A stretch of 64,000 bases of DNA from positions 870,501 to 934,500 of the forward strand of contig AP026127.1 in NCBI GenBank assembly GCA_030295235.1. The letters run 5' to 3'. The notes under the pieces were generated by a model. It worked only from the letters and a program-made list of their open reading frames with translations, was not told the origin of the DNA and did no database searches. This DNA is from Fistulifera solaris (lineage: Eukaryota; Bacillariophyta; Bacillariophyceae; Naviculales; Stauroneidaceae). Positions 1-10,900 of the stretch are shown here, in pieces; within the stretch, counting starts at the first letter, position 1, and each line of letters begins with the position of its first letter. The translations under genes and the position numbers were made by a program.

Positions 1-1
1 G

Positions 2-688
2 AGACGTCGTGATGTGCGTAAAGCGTTGCATGTAGAGGAAGCTCCCACGACAGAATGGCCAGAATCTGGTGTCGGCTTTGATTACACAAAGGAATACGAT
101 GCGTGCAATTGGGATGGTGATGCCATTGTCGGCCCGAGTATGATCGAATTTTATCGGAACATTGCTCCGCGTCTTCAAACCACATTGGTGTACAATGGTG
201 ATACAGATCCGTGTGTTTCGTACGAAGGCACACGGACCGCCATTCTCCGCGTGGGCTTTGCCGAACTCGACGGAGGCAGTTACCGTCCCTGGTTCTACAA
301 TCAGAGTGCGACAACTCTGCAAGTACTCGCCGAAAAGGCCCCATTGTTTGGTCCTGACCTCATGGCTCAGTCGGTGGGAGCCCAATTCGGAGGAGAAGTA
401 GTCAACTACGAACACGGTCTCTCCTTTCTGACGGTACACGGCTCGGGTCACATGGTGCCCCAGTTCCGTCCACAGGCGGCCTTGCACATGCTGCAAAAGC
501 TCTTGACGGGAGACGATTTGGCGCCGCTGATGCCTACGAATGCCACTCTGCAACAAATGAGTGCCGCCGAATTCTCGGAATCAATGAATGCGTGGACCGA
601 GTTGGCCATGTCGGCTCCGTATATTTACGATTCTTCAGCTCTGTATCGTCCGGTTCGGAGTCAAGAGGCTATGGTGCAAGTACAGTAA
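2..688 (+). CDS. Serine carboxypeptidase (peptidase S10), C-terminal part
   Basis: Only the last ~228 codons are inside the window; the frame is open to the left edge, so the 5' part and the catalytic serine lie outside. Seen: RRDVRKALHV near the left edge, the Asp-bearing block NGDTDPCVSYEGT and the His-bearing block GSGHMVPQFRPQAAL, in the order and spacing of S10 carboxypeptidases. S10 enzymes remove C-terminal residues from peptides in the secretory or vacuolar system; some relatives are acyltransferases. No usable start codon is visible, and a GTG at 14 is simply internal. The stop at 686-688 is followed by a short AT-rich gap and a convergent gene. Confidence 0.88.
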   Translation, partial: RRRDVRKALHVEEAPTTEWPESGVGFDYTKEYDACNWDGDAIVGPSMIEFYRNIAPRLQTTLVYNGDTDPCVSYEGTRTAILRVGFAELDGGSYRPWFYNQSATTLQVLAEKAPLFGPDLMAQSVGAQFGGEVVNYEHGLSFLTVHGSGHMVPQFRPQAALHMLQKLLTGDDLAPLMPTNATLQQMSAAEFSESMNAWTELAMSAPYIYDSSALYRPVRSQEAMVQVQ

Positions 689-787
689 CGAAATAAGATT
701 TATTAACGGTCACCGCAAGCGTAGGTTTCTGTAAAGAATTTGCTGCGGAAAAGCTTCGTTTCTATAGGTTACTATGAACAGTTGTGT

Positions 788-1072
788 TTACTTGGCGAGA
801 AGGAAAAACAGAGGAAGAAGGAGAGCAATGGCAATAGAACCCAAGTAAGCCGCATTCCGGAATACCGCCGGATTCAATTTTTCTTCTTTCAAGTCCTCCT
901 CCTTGACTTTCACTTTGAGATGAAGCATCGTAGTCGAAGAAAAAGGCGACGAACTTGTTTTCGTCATGGGTGACGACGAGGTCGAAAGAGCAGCATATTT
1001 GGGCGCAACGACGAATGCTTGAGCGTTCGAAGCAATCAAAGCGAGAAGCACTAAAGCGAGGAAACGATTCAT
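788..1072 (-). CDS. Small plastid-targeted membrane protein, function unknown
   Basis: A 94-residue protein starting at the ATG at 1072; the in-frame codons further upstream add a polar extension that would spoil the signal peptide. Residues 1-19 form a signal peptide (MNRFLALVLLALIASNAQAF) with Phe after the predicted cut, the diatom bipartite plastid targeting signature. A Ser/Thr-rich transit-like stretch follows, then a charged Lys/Glu segment, and one hydrophobic helix at the C-terminus (about residues 73-91) ending in Ala-Lys. I infer a single-pass plastid, possibly thylakoid, membrane protein. No family recognised. Convergent with the carboxypeptidase gene. Confidence 0.6.
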   Translation of the reverse strand: MNRFLALVLLALIASNAQAFVVAPKYAALSTSSSPMTKTSSSPFSSTTMLHLKVKVKEEDLKEEKLNPAVFRNAAYLGSIAIALLLPLFFLLAK

Positions 1073-1540
1073 GATAGACTGAGGTTGACGATTGCTAATT
1101 ATCAACAAGAATGGAGAAGGATAGAAATGGGGCGCTTGTGTCTTTTTCGGAGGGAATTTGTGCGGTGCGAAAAAGGGTGAGTCAGTTCCGTTCGGATCAC
1201 GTCATCTTTTATTATACTCCGTTAATAAATTTAGACAGACCGCTAAGACGAAAGACCAGAATTTACTTAATCTATCTGGTACCGGTATCAGATATGGTAA
1301 GTGATACAATACTTGTACTGTACTCCGTGAAGATTTTGAGTAGTGACTGTTGCATTTTAGTCATGAGTCGTCCTCATGAGTAGAGGTCGTTTCAGCCGAG
1401 TTGCAACCAACGCATTGTTTGTTCTTCATAGTAGGAAAACAAAACTTGCGTTTAATTCAAAGATTTATCCCTAAGCAATATTTGCACTGCATGTCTTCAC
1501 GATTTATGTGAATTCCTGTGCGATCGTTGTCGTCGGGTTT

Positions 1541-1594
1541 ACTATAGGCCTGAGTGTTGGTTTAGGCAAAGCACGACTGCATTATTTCAGTCAT
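1541..1594 (+). repeat. Dispersed ~54-bp repeat, copy 1
   Basis: Begins ACTATAGGCC, continues with a TTGG-containing spacer, and ends with the hairpin CGACTGCATTATTTCAGTCA. The same order (ACTATAGGCC, ATTGGTTC spacer, CACGACTGTAATTTAGTCA) occurs at 19951-20002 in the same orientation. Confidence 0.6.
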
Positions 1595-1643
1595 GACACC
1601 GCTTACGTCGACTATAGCTTCAATGTGTTGTCCGTTTTTTATA

Positions 1644-1663
1644 CGACTGCATTTCAGTCATGA
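1644..1663 (+). repeat. GACTGCATTTCAGTC hairpin motif
   Basis: CGACTGCATTTCAGTCATGA. The inner 18 bases recur exactly, in reverse complement, at 50193-50210. The stem is GACTG/CAGTC around a 5-base loop, followed by a palindromic TCATGA. It could be a bZIP-type regulatory site or the end of a small mobile element. Confidence 0.5.
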
Positions 1664-1968
1664 GTCACATTTCGAATGTGACTTCAGACTCCTTACCTAT
1701 CATAACGTTTTGAACGATCAATAGTAATCCATGATACGATTATCTTTTCGTACCAATTAAATTGCCGCTTGGTTTTTTACGGCGAAAAGCGGTGCGGGTT
1801 GTGCTCATCCACAGTTACTACATAGACCCAAATCGCATGACACGGACGACTGACAGTACCTTTTGGGTCGAAAACAACAGCGCAACACGGTGACGATGAT
1901 GCTCTAGCCATAAGTTGCTATCATGCGTTGTACTTGATTTCTCTGTTGCTCCTTATTCTATTGAAAAA

Positions 1969-4185
1969 ATGAACGACTCGAGCAATCTTTTGTTGTCAAG
2001 TTTGTCCGAAAATGCAATCAGCCATTCCGGAAATGCCCGGCAAGTGAGCGATGGAGACGATGGTCAAGAACAGCTGTCGCACGATCTTTCCATGTTTTTG
2101 GCCAATCCTTCGTTGCGTGCTGCTCTTGCGGATGGATCTCTTGATTTAACGAGTTATTCGGATCAAGTAGAAAAGGAGATGCACGAATTAGAAACCAAGT
2201 GCATTGAAGCGTATCGTAGTAAAGCCGACGAAATTTCATCGATGCGCGCCGATCTGGACACTTGTCAATCCGTTCTGAGCCAACTTCAAGAAATGTTATT
2301 AGGTTTCAAAGCAGATTTGGGTGGGTTATCTGGTGAAATTCGACAATTACAAGAAAAGAGCAGAACGTTGGATGTGCAGCTCAAAAATAGAAAGTTAGCG
2401 GAACACGGGTTGCGAGAGTTTTTAGAACACATTGTCATTGCCCCGTCCGTGGCTCACACGATTACCACAGGACGGGTGAACCCTACATTCGTTCAGTGCG
2501 TACAAGAACTCAATCAGATCTACCGTGATACGCACAACAACTCAAAACCTCAGCCGTGGTCCGCGAATCGCGCCCCGGGTGAGACCACCGCCGGTAAAGA
2601 AATGCAAGAACAAGTTCGCACGTTGCGTTTGTTGGCGGCGGCCCGCACACGAGAGTATTTTCTGGAACAAATGGCGCTGTTGCGTCGTCCTCAGACTAAC
2701 GTCCGTATGATTCAAGTGCACGGTTTGGTGAAATATGCCGCACTGCAGGATTTTCTGGAAGAAGCCAGTCCCCCGTTCGCCACGGAAGTGTTCAATGTGT
2801 ACGTCGAGTCGATGAGCAAAACGTTGCAGCAGCTATTTCGAACGTATCAAGCACAACTTCTCCAGCTCGATTCTACCAAAACTTCAGCGACTCGTCAAGA
2901 CGTCATTGCGATTGACGATCAACTCTTGAGAGACTCTCTTACAACGCGCGCCAAGAAACGAGTCGATGTCTTTTGTTTGGGAAAACGAGCGTCGGACTGC
3001 CTGGGCGATATGGACTCTCATCAACCCATCTTGGCGCATGTAGCACTCGCGGAGAATATCAAATATCCTTATGAGCGCTTGTTCCGCTCCTTGTTGGGTC
3101 ATCTCGTGGATGCTGTGACAAACGAACATGTTTTTTGTCGTCAGTTTTTCAAGCGCGACGCCTTTCAACTTCTGTTTAACGGAACATTCTCGCTTTTACT
3201 GGAACAATTGGAGAACTATTTGTTTGGATGTCATGATGCATTGTGCTTGCTTTTGATGATCAAGGTCACGCATTCCTACAAACGACTGGCGAGAAGCCGC
3301 ACCATTCATTCGCTCGATTCGTTCTTTGATCAGTGCACCAAATTGCTCTGGCCTCGTCTCAAAATCATCATGGAGGCGAATTTGAGAAGTTTGAAACAAG
3401 CGACCGCGGCAAAGCTTGGCGGTGTTGAATTGCATGCCCACTACATGTCTCGACGATTCGCCGAGTTTACCTGCAGCATTCTTCTTATTTTGCAGAATAC
3501 CAAGCAAGCACCGCGCCCTGGCTCTGGAAGCGGCACGACGGACGTTTTAACTCCTAGTAAAGCAATGAGGTCGACATCTTCCGTCTCGGGAAGCTCTTTT
3601 ACACCTGGCGCTACCGATGAGTTGGCCTCGATGAGTGCTGGTGAGAAACTATTGGAAGACTTGTCGGAAATGATTGATGAGTTTATCGCTTTGTTGGATC
3701 GTCTATCCGACGAACACGCATCGCAAACGAAGAAAACGGTTTTTGTCATCAATAACCTGGATCAAGTCGTATCCGTATTCCAGGAGCGTCGCGTTGTAGG
3801 AAAAGAATTTAACAAATTCGTTGAGCATCTCATGACCCAACGAGAAAACTTCGTCGATACTGAGCTTCTCGCAACGGGATTTTCCAACATGATAGCATTT
3901 GTTCAGCAGACAGAGGCTGATTTTGCGAGTAAGAGTGGCACAGGCGTAGAATGTGAGGTAAATGCGCAGGAAGTAGAGGCGCTTGTGTTGAGTTTTGCTT
4001 CTAGCTGGAAGAGCAACATAGAACTTATTAATCGGGACGTGCTATCCTACTTTTCTAACTTCCGCAATGGCATGGAGATTCTGAAACAAGTGTTGACCCA
4101 GCTCCTTCTGTACTATACTCGGTTTCAAGATTTGATTCGCAAAGTTTGGAAAAATAAACTTCCTCCTTTTGCAAGGATTTGGTAG
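1969..4185 (+). CDS. VPS52: Vps52/Sac2 family subunit of the GARP/EARP tethering complex
   Basis: A 738-residue single-exon protein from the ATG at 1969 (context AAAAAATGA); upstream in-frame codons have no ATG. Residues ~30-160 are coiled-coil rich (YSDQVEKEMHELETKC, FKADLGGLSGEIRQLQ), followed by the long helical Vps52 body including VHGLVKYAALQDFLEE and LRSLLGHLVDAVTNEH. GARP (Vps51-54) tethers endosome-derived vesicles to the trans-Golgi network. The length is close to animal and plant homologues. The C-terminus is a plausible natural end, with the stop directly after LPPFARIW. No frameshift is seen here, in contrast to many neighbours. Confidence 0.88.
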   Translation: MNDSSNLLLSSLSENAISHSGNARQVSDGDDGQEQLSHDLSMFLANPSLRAALADGSLDLTSYSDQVEKEMHELETKCIEAYRSKADEISSMRADLDTCQSVLSQLQEMLLGFKADLGGLSGEIRQLQEKSRTLDVQLKNRKLAEHGLREFLEHIVIAPSVAHTITTGRVNPTFVQCVQELNQIYRDTHNNSKPQPWSANRAPGETTAGKEMQEQVRTLRLLAAARTREYFLEQMALLRRPQTNVRMIQVHGLVKYAALQDFLEEASPPFATEVFNVYVESMSKTLQQLFRTYQAQLLQLDSTKTSATRQDVIAIDDQLLRDSLTTRAKKRVDVFCLGKRASDCLGDMDSHQPILAHVALAENIKYPYERLFRSLLGHLVDAVTNEHVFCRQFFKRDAFQLLFNGTFSLLLEQLENYLFGCHDALCLLLMIKVTHSYKRLARSRTIHSLDSFFDQCTKLLWPRLKIIMEANLRSLKQATAAKLGGVELHAHYMSRRFAEFTCSILLILQNTKQAPRPGSGSGTTDVLTPSKAMRSTSSVSGSSFTPGATDELASMSAGEKLLEDLSEMIDEFIALLDRLSDEHASQTKKTVFVINNLDQVVSVFQERRVVGKEFNKFVEHLMTQRENFVDTELLATGFSNMIAFVQQTEADFASKSGTGVECEVNAQEVEALVLSFASSWKSNIELINRDVLSYFSNFRNGMEILKQVLTQLLLYYTRFQDLIRKVWKNKLPPFARIW

Positions 4186-4632
4186 CAACGTCTGTGATCT
4201 TGGCGGAAATCAAGAAGTATGCGCTTGCTATTTGATACGATGGTAGACTGTTTCCATACATGATATTTCCGTAAGAGTGTAGCTTTTTGAAAACCTACAT
4301 TGCTAGTCGATGCCAATCTAATGATATCACTAATAGGGCCAGGCGCATCTCCATCACAATCATTCTTCCAGGTGGGAGTAGTAAGCCTCGTTTCTTGTGC
4401 TGCATGTACGTTCTCTCTTTAGCACGCTATGATGATTCGATCCGTCGTCAGTTTCTTTCGTAGTCAATGGGAGAGAACCAGAACTTTTGCAATCGGATCT
4501 TTGGCAACCACGAATGTCAGCCATCTCGCTTACGTAGGGATCAATTCCATTGATAGAGCAGATATATTTTTGCAACACTAAGATACCTCAGTTGCGCACA
4601 TAACATCAAGAGTTGCAGAATATACGAGTAAC
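4186..4632. other. Intergenic, nothing recognised
   Basis: AT-rich spacer with only short antisense ORFs that show no codon bias or motif. It probably contains the VPS52 3' UTR. Confidence 0.5.
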
Positions 4633-5285
4633 TTATAAGCAGGGTCTAGAAGGCGGCGGTGACGCATTGAGCGAATCCAAATGATCCACAAACAAAGCGT
4701 AAACTTCATTGAACTGATCCGCGACATCCGCATCTTTGATAATCATTGGTAATTCGCTTTCGACCTCATACCCGCTCGGTAACCAGGCAGTCGGCGAAAC
4801 GTTTCCGACCTTGAAAGGAGCATCATCTTCCTTATCAAAAGGACCCCTCGATGTGATAAATGCAAGGCAGCCCATTTACGACCGCCCGACAACCACACAG
4901 GTGTTTCCGAAGTGCACAGCACATGTAAATAAAGCTCAATCGCTCAACGCGGCCCGACAGAAGTCCGCCGTTTGGGAAGTCGAGAGACTAGATACCCGTA
5001 CGGAAACATACTTTTTAATCATTCATCGCTTTCGAAGGTCGATTTTCTGCTGGTCCTAAACAACAATATCTCGAAATCCAGCTTTGATAATCTTGAGACA
5101 GATCAGCCCGAAACGGTATGCTCCCACCCCGCCAAATAAGAAGGTCCATCCTCGAACCGTACTTTACGTGATGACCTTTGCTTCACCACCCCGAAGTGTA
5201 GCAGTAAATTTGGAGACACCGACGAGGCATTGCGCATGTAGTACGTAGTACCATCTGCGCACGAAGGGTGTAGAAGATATTCCAT
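4633..5285 (-). pseudogene. Decayed gene of unknown family
   Basis: Two protein-like segments lie on the minus strand, 60 codons (5285-5103, with HPSCADGTTYYMRNASSV and KVRFEDGPSYLAGWE) and 80 codons (4875-4633, with GNVSPTAWLPSGYEVE and DADVADQFNEVYALF). Reading the second frame upstream gives a further protein-like stretch (ALFTCAVHFGNTCVVVGRS) separated from it by an in-frame TAA, with a TGA before that. At least two stops and one frame change interrupt the sequence, and these are not all homopolymer slips, so real decay is more likely than consensus error. I cannot name the family. Confidence 0.4.
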
Positions 5286-5390
5286 GCAACAAGTAATTGA
5301 GTTTTTTTTTACCGGCGACGAGGAGCCTTGCTTAGAAGTGCTTTATTATTTATAGAAAAGTGTTGCGGCCATGGTCGTGTGCTTTGATCT

Positions 5391-5595
5391 GTGCAGGTGA
5401 AAATACAACGCTCCCACATTTTCTGGACGGGAGAAAGCACACGCCCACATTTTCTGGACACGTCAAAAAGTACCCCCACAATTTCTGGAGACGTGAGAAA
5501 GCACACCCCCACATTTTCTGGACACGTGAAAAAGCACAGGCCCACATTTTTTGGACACGTAAAAAAAGCACTCGCCCACATTTTCTGGACTGCAC
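5391..5595 (+). repeat. Palindrome array 1 (31-34 bp period)
   Basis: Six copies of CCCACATTTTCTGG start at 5413, 5444, 5475, 5508, 5541 and 5575. They are separated by GACACGTGAAAAAGCAC-type spacers. The left flank carries GTGAAAATACAAC, the same spacer found in arrays 2 and 3, so this is a half-unit version of the same family. The minus strand is open in more than one frame through the array, which creates spurious ORFs. Confidence 0.85.
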
Positions 5596-5897
5596 AATGC
5601 ACACCGTTTCTATACGGCGCCGCGTTCGACTTTTTCTTGGTGCGTTTCGCGTTTCATAGTCTAGTTTATTATTGCTGCTTCAGCGCATTTAAGAATCGCA
5701 AGGATACTAACTTCATACTGCGAAGAAAGAAAGGAAGAGGCGTAGAAGCGGAGGAGTGAAGGTACTTGTTGATGCTATCGTGAGCGCCGCCCGCTGTAAG
5801 GGCTCATTTTGAGATAGTGGAGTGGCCTTGAGGATCACTCCTTATCCTGGTTTCTGCTCCTTTGCATGTTGGGCACCGAAAGACTTCACAGGACAAG

Positions 5898-7389
5898 ATG
5901 ACTGAGACCCCAAGCAGAAAACGACAAAAAGTAGTTTCCGCGTCGGAAGATCAGAGTGTTTTTGCGAAACTTATCGAGTGGATGAGATCCAGAGACAGCG
6001 AAATTTGTGATGCGCTACGCTTTAACGAAACGACAAGAGATCTATACGTTGATTCATTCATCAAAGAAGGCTTTACTCTGATGAGACTTTCCAAACAAGT
6101 TATCATTAGCCGTCATTATTTGATTCCAAATTGTTTTATAGAAATCGCGCAACAAGCAAGTAAGGAAAGTACGGCTTCGCAGCAGCGAGCGGAACACGAA
6201 GAGGACATTGCTCTGGCACTTTATTTAGCCAACAGAGAGGATGCAATAAAACCTTATCTTGATATATTACCGTCATGCATGGACCAGAATCTCCCGGTCA
6301 CATGGACTCCGGAAGAACGAGCGCTGCGTCTTCGTGGATCGCCCGTCTTGAAGGAAATCGAAATTCGCGTGCGAAAAGACTTTGAAGACTACAACAACAT
6401 TGCCGACTTTCTGGCTTGTAACCAACACCTTTTAAAGTGCCCTAGCAAAGAGGTTTTCAGTAATGCCTTGGCGTGGGTCCGGAGCCGTGCTTTCGGTATG
6501 GATGGCGAGCTTCGGACTGACTCTGGTGACGCTGTACCGGCAATGATGCCTCTTCTGGATTTGTGCAACCATGCCCGAGGAAGTACTGTTTCAAAAAATG
6601 TTTCATACAGCTATGAGGGAGGGGTGTGTCGTTGTGAAAGCAGTTAGAGACATTTCCCCAGGTGAAATACTGCGGATTACGTACGGAGCCCTTCCAAATT
6701 CTCTGCTGTTAATGAACTACGGGTTTTGTCTGGAAGAAAACTATGAGCCAGATGGATCGTCGAATGACATATTGGCGTTTGAACCGATTGCTGGAGGAGC
6801 ACTGGTTATCGATTTGCGGACTGGTCCGAAGAGTTACACATACTCGAAGCTGGTGCAGGCTGTAGAATGTTATATTGCTGGTGATGAAGAAGATCATAGC
6901 GAAAACGCGATTGGAGAGGATAGCGAGTCCAATTCATATCACCTTCTTGAAGACGATGAGAAGGATATTGATGGAGCTATGCTTTATTCAGCCTGTGGTG
7001 ACGATGAACGTTGTTCATCTCCCTGCGACAATGACCTCTCTTTGGAATGCGAAGCATTGAAAAATCTCGAAACTAGATTGCTGTCCCTTTTACGTAATTA
7101 CAAGCTTGAGAAAGTTGAACGGGTTACTGCTTTTGATTCTCAGTTGGCCGAAAATACTCAGAATAGATTTTCATCTATATTGACACGATCAGAAATGCGA
7201 ACCATCAGCTTCTTTCTTCAGGCTGCACGGCGTATTATATCAATGCTTGGGTTCAAAGCAGACGATTTGCATTACAATTCTTACGGGTTGAGTAGCAACC
7301 TAGACTGCCCAAACCTCAATAAGCAAATGGAGGAGCTGGTTGATGTTTACATGCGTATCCGGCATCCGGATATAATTTTGCTGCGATAA
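5898..7389 (+). CDS. SET-domain lysine methyltransferase (Rubisco-LSMT/SETD3-like), one frameshift
   Basis: About 496 residues when read across one extra base in the GGGG run at 6621-6624. The first frame carries residues 1-~240: a helical insert (YLDILPSCM, WTPEERALRLRGSP) and the SET signature MMPLLDLCNHARGS. The second continues with VVVKAVRDISPGEILRITYG and LLLMNYGFCLEENY. Dropping one G joins the two exactly at the SET core, with no residues missing. The family methylates lysine (or His, as in SETD3) on non-histone proteins using S-adenosylmethionine. The start at 5898 has A at -3; an upstream ATG at 5862 would add 12 residues. The C-terminal part resembles the Rubisco-LSMT substrate-binding domain, with an acidic insert (~residues 330-385). 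Confidence 0.78.
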
Positions 7390-7913
7390 CGGTGCCCTTC
7401 GAGGTAATACGCATTGATGTGTATCGACGAAGCCAATGTTGATTTCAAAAACACTACGACAATGATAGCCAGCTCATCTATTCGCTATCCCGTGTTACGT
7501 AAGCCTTTTCACTTCGCAGTCAATCGTTGAAATCTGTGTACAGTTGTGGCTGGACGCCAAATTTCTGACTGGTGAACGATGTGCTGACTTGGGGTAAGGT
7601 GGTTGAAAATGGTTTGGCATCGAGGCATGTAGCGTACGCATAGGCTGCAATAACACCAAGAAGGCCCGTGACTTCTACTACGCTAGAGCCAATAGGCTAC
7701 GAAACCGATGTTGGTTCATGTTGTACGCCATTGTTTTGGCAATGACGAGTGAGCTCTTGTCGTATTTGCCGGTGAAATAAATGAGCAACTAATATGGAAG
7801 ACTGGACGAACACTCATTCTCTGCTTTCGTTGGCACAGAAACAAGGTAAAGTAAAGAACCTATTCACAAGTCGCATACACCGTTCTATTAGAACCATTAG
7901 TAGATCCGATCAT
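7390..7913. other. Intergenic between convergent genes
   Basis: Holds the 3' ends of the SET gene and the giant minus-strand gene. A 64-codon ORF on the plus strand (7794-7988) runs into the antisense of the latter and has no coding signature. Confidence 0.5.
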
Positions 7914-10900
7914 CTACACCACCAAATACTTCGTAGCCTCAAGAAAGAAGGAACTCTTTTTCCGCAAAACGCTTTGACAAAAGAATAGGGCAAAGATCGT
8001 CTGTCGAGAAATCGTTCCGGGCAATGTCCCATCACAGCGCAAATGCAACCGCTGAATAATGTTCGAAAACTGAGCGCAATCTTCACTTGTTGCAAAGAAG
8101 GATAGGTTCCTCGGGAATTCAATCACTACATCCTTGAACAAATTTTCCTGCTCAAGCGATGTCAGTATACCAATCGGTTGGTTATTCAACTTCAACAAAA
8201 CCCCCACGATGTCCGAGCAGTCTTCGAGATCATGGCACCACGTTGATAGAAGCATGCCGATGAGCTCGAGACTAGCTGACACAGTCCACACCGAAGCTAA
8301 GAGCATGGTGTCCATTATGGAAAGCAAAGTGTCACGTTTCGACTCGGCGCTCTGTAGTGACGTCAATGTCGCAAACATTTGATGGAGAAGCCTCAAGTTG
8401 CCTATCTCCACAGAGTGGAAAGAGTTAAGAGATGCCAAACGCTGAATTAGCCAAGACTGATAATGCTTTACAAGAGCTTGTCTCTTTGTTGCACAAAAGC
8501 GGCCATCGACGCTTATTAGTTGTAAGAACACAAATGCGCGAAAACTTTCTTCGGCCAGTGAAGATTTCGTATCTCTTACGGACAGAGACAAGATCGTTGA
8601 GCCCTCCAACGTTGCTAGTGGTATCGATTGAACGCAACGGACAAAAGAAGTTGACAAAGCAATGCAGCCGTCTGTGGCAATTGAACCGTCGCTGAAATGT
8701 TCAGCGATGATACTCTCATAGCATTCCCTACAAAGATAATCACATACAATTTGTTTGCCTTTTGATGATAACCCTGCTTCAGCAAGCAAGCGGCACATGG
8801 TATCAAGAAACAGAATTGCCATGGCTCGCGAACCTGTTGCAGGATGAATGCAGAGCTGCCAAATGTTTCTGGTTGCACTTCCTAATGCTGAGATAGAGAT
8901 CCTTGGTAATATTTTGTCAAGCTCTTTGATGTACGAATTGCGAGCAGATTCATCAGCGATAATGTGATGCCATGTATCCGGCGATGAAGCGGAAATGCGA
9001 GTAGCGAGATCAACAAATTCGCGACCATCCTGCAGTACACTCCGCCGGCCATGTATCTGGGAACGTAGCAAAGTGATCCCCGCTTCTCCACTCCACCTTC
9101 CATCTTGTAATATTTTCTGTACAGTGCCTTTCGCAAATTCTCCAGGAAGTGAAATACTACCAAGCGCAATTAAGGATAGATTGAGTCTTGTGCTGTCATG
9201 AGTAATTGAGTAGCTGCGCTCCAAAAGGGTAAAAATACCCTCTGAAAGTGTGCCCAGCTGCGGCCGAGATGAGATTGTAATGTCTTTTGCGCGTTGGTCA
9301 ATTAAGTTTTTATCGGAGGGCTTTGAGGTTATGTTGATCTTCGACAAGGATTCATTACCGAATATTTCTGGCTGGACCGACGCTAGCATACCCAACAAAA
9401 TCATGCCCATGCTAGAGTAAATACTTCCGTCGCCTACTTTTGAAGCAGTTACCAGAGTTTCAGTTACACTCTGGACATCGGCCTCCGTGTTTCTCGTGTG
9501 GATACGAGGAATGTCGGAAAATGGGGTCACTCCGAGAGCAGGCATCGAACAGATAGACAGGACGCATGCGAGCAGCGATGTTGCGCGCCCATGGTCATCG
9601 AACGAATCGGTATTTTCAACGATTCTGTTGCCAGAGGATTTAGAAGTGATGAGTGCCTCAGGTTTCGCATAAAAAATGTAAATAATGTCTCCTAAACCGT
9701 CCGATTTGACAGGTGACTCATCAACTCGGCCTTTTAAAATACTGGCATACTCGTTGTACATGAGATCGAATTCAGCATTGCCGATAAGCTGATGTTTATC
9801 ACAGTGCCACAAAATAGATCCCAATGCAATACCCTTACCACTCATCCATTCAAAAGAATCAAAGAGGTGAAACAAAGCAACGAGCAAGTTTCCGTCAAAG
9901 ACCCCAAGAGATGGCAGACCATTGGACGAACTGACGAATAGAGAGCGAGCGATGCCACGCTTAGCTTCTAATACCGATAAAGAACTCGATCCAAGGCGCT
10001 GCAACGATACCAATAGATCTGGCGTTGCATGTCCTGCCTTGATGCAAGCGAGTAAACTTGTCGTTACGTATCCACCATCCTCAAAACATGAAAGCAGTTC
10101 TTCTACTATGAATGCTGCTGCTTTCGAGGTTAACGTTGTCATTTCATCAATGGACAATCTGGGACATTCGCCTTTTGAAACCAATTCCACTGTCTGGGAA
10201 ATAATAGAAACACCAAAGTATGCACCGAAATCTTGTTGTCCACTGAAACCACGGACAGAGTGTTCTAAAATGTCAAGCAATTCGACAGCTTTACGGAACT
10301 CGCCGAGGTGTATGTATACTGCCCCGCACAACCCCAAGCAAATCTTGCCGATTGATTCGTTCTGAAATTCATTTGCCTGGAATGAGGCGAGAGTTTCATC
10401 TGCGACAGCTTCAAGTTCCGATCTTAGTCCCTCGTATGATGGCCCGCTTTCAGAAACAGAGACTGCTAACGATGTCAAGGAAACAAACATTGCATCAGGG
10501 CTAACAAATATTTCATTCCAACCTCTAATTTCACTCAAGAGCGACGATGGAGTTTCAGTTGCGAGACGTAGGCAGAGTCCTGAAATTCGCAAAAAGCCCT
10601 TCACAGCAAAAACCAGAATCAAAGGATCAGAATTTTCTATGCATGCATCAGCGTTGTCTCGCAATATCGTCAACTGTGTTCCATCGGAAGCCCAAAGTAG
10701 CGCAATTGCGTATTCACTAGAACCTTGAGTCGGTCGAAGACTCGTTAACAAAGAAAACGATGGGAGCGCATCTCGGAGCTTCCGTTCGCGGCCAAGTTCG
10801 TCCTTGAATGCTCCACCACCTCTCCGCGGAGAGCTTCGTTTCTGCCAAAAACTAGCACCTAGTACATCTTCCTCAAATGACATTATTTTGCTCGCTAGCT

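Larger units (their letters stand above)
1073..1968. other. Intergenic region with recurring small hairpin motif
   Basis: No convincing gene. It holds three copies of a GACTGCAT..CAGTCATGA-like hairpin (near 1346, 1575-1595 and 1644-1663), the first part of a ~54-bp dispersed repeat at 1541, and one TACCGGTA palindrome at 1280-1287. It should contain the divergent promoters of the flanking genes. Confidence 0.6.

Noticed and set aside
1111-1383. 90-codon plus-strand ORF
   Set aside because: No motif, poor composition, and it runs through the small hairpin repeats.
5309-5759. Several ORFs of 84-122 codons on both strands
   Set aside because: They are translations of palindrome array 1, with peptides that only mirror the repeat unit.
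5898-7389. Short intron instead of a frameshift in the SET gene
   Set aside because: The SET core continues without loss when one G is dropped; no GT-AG pair of normal intron length fits.
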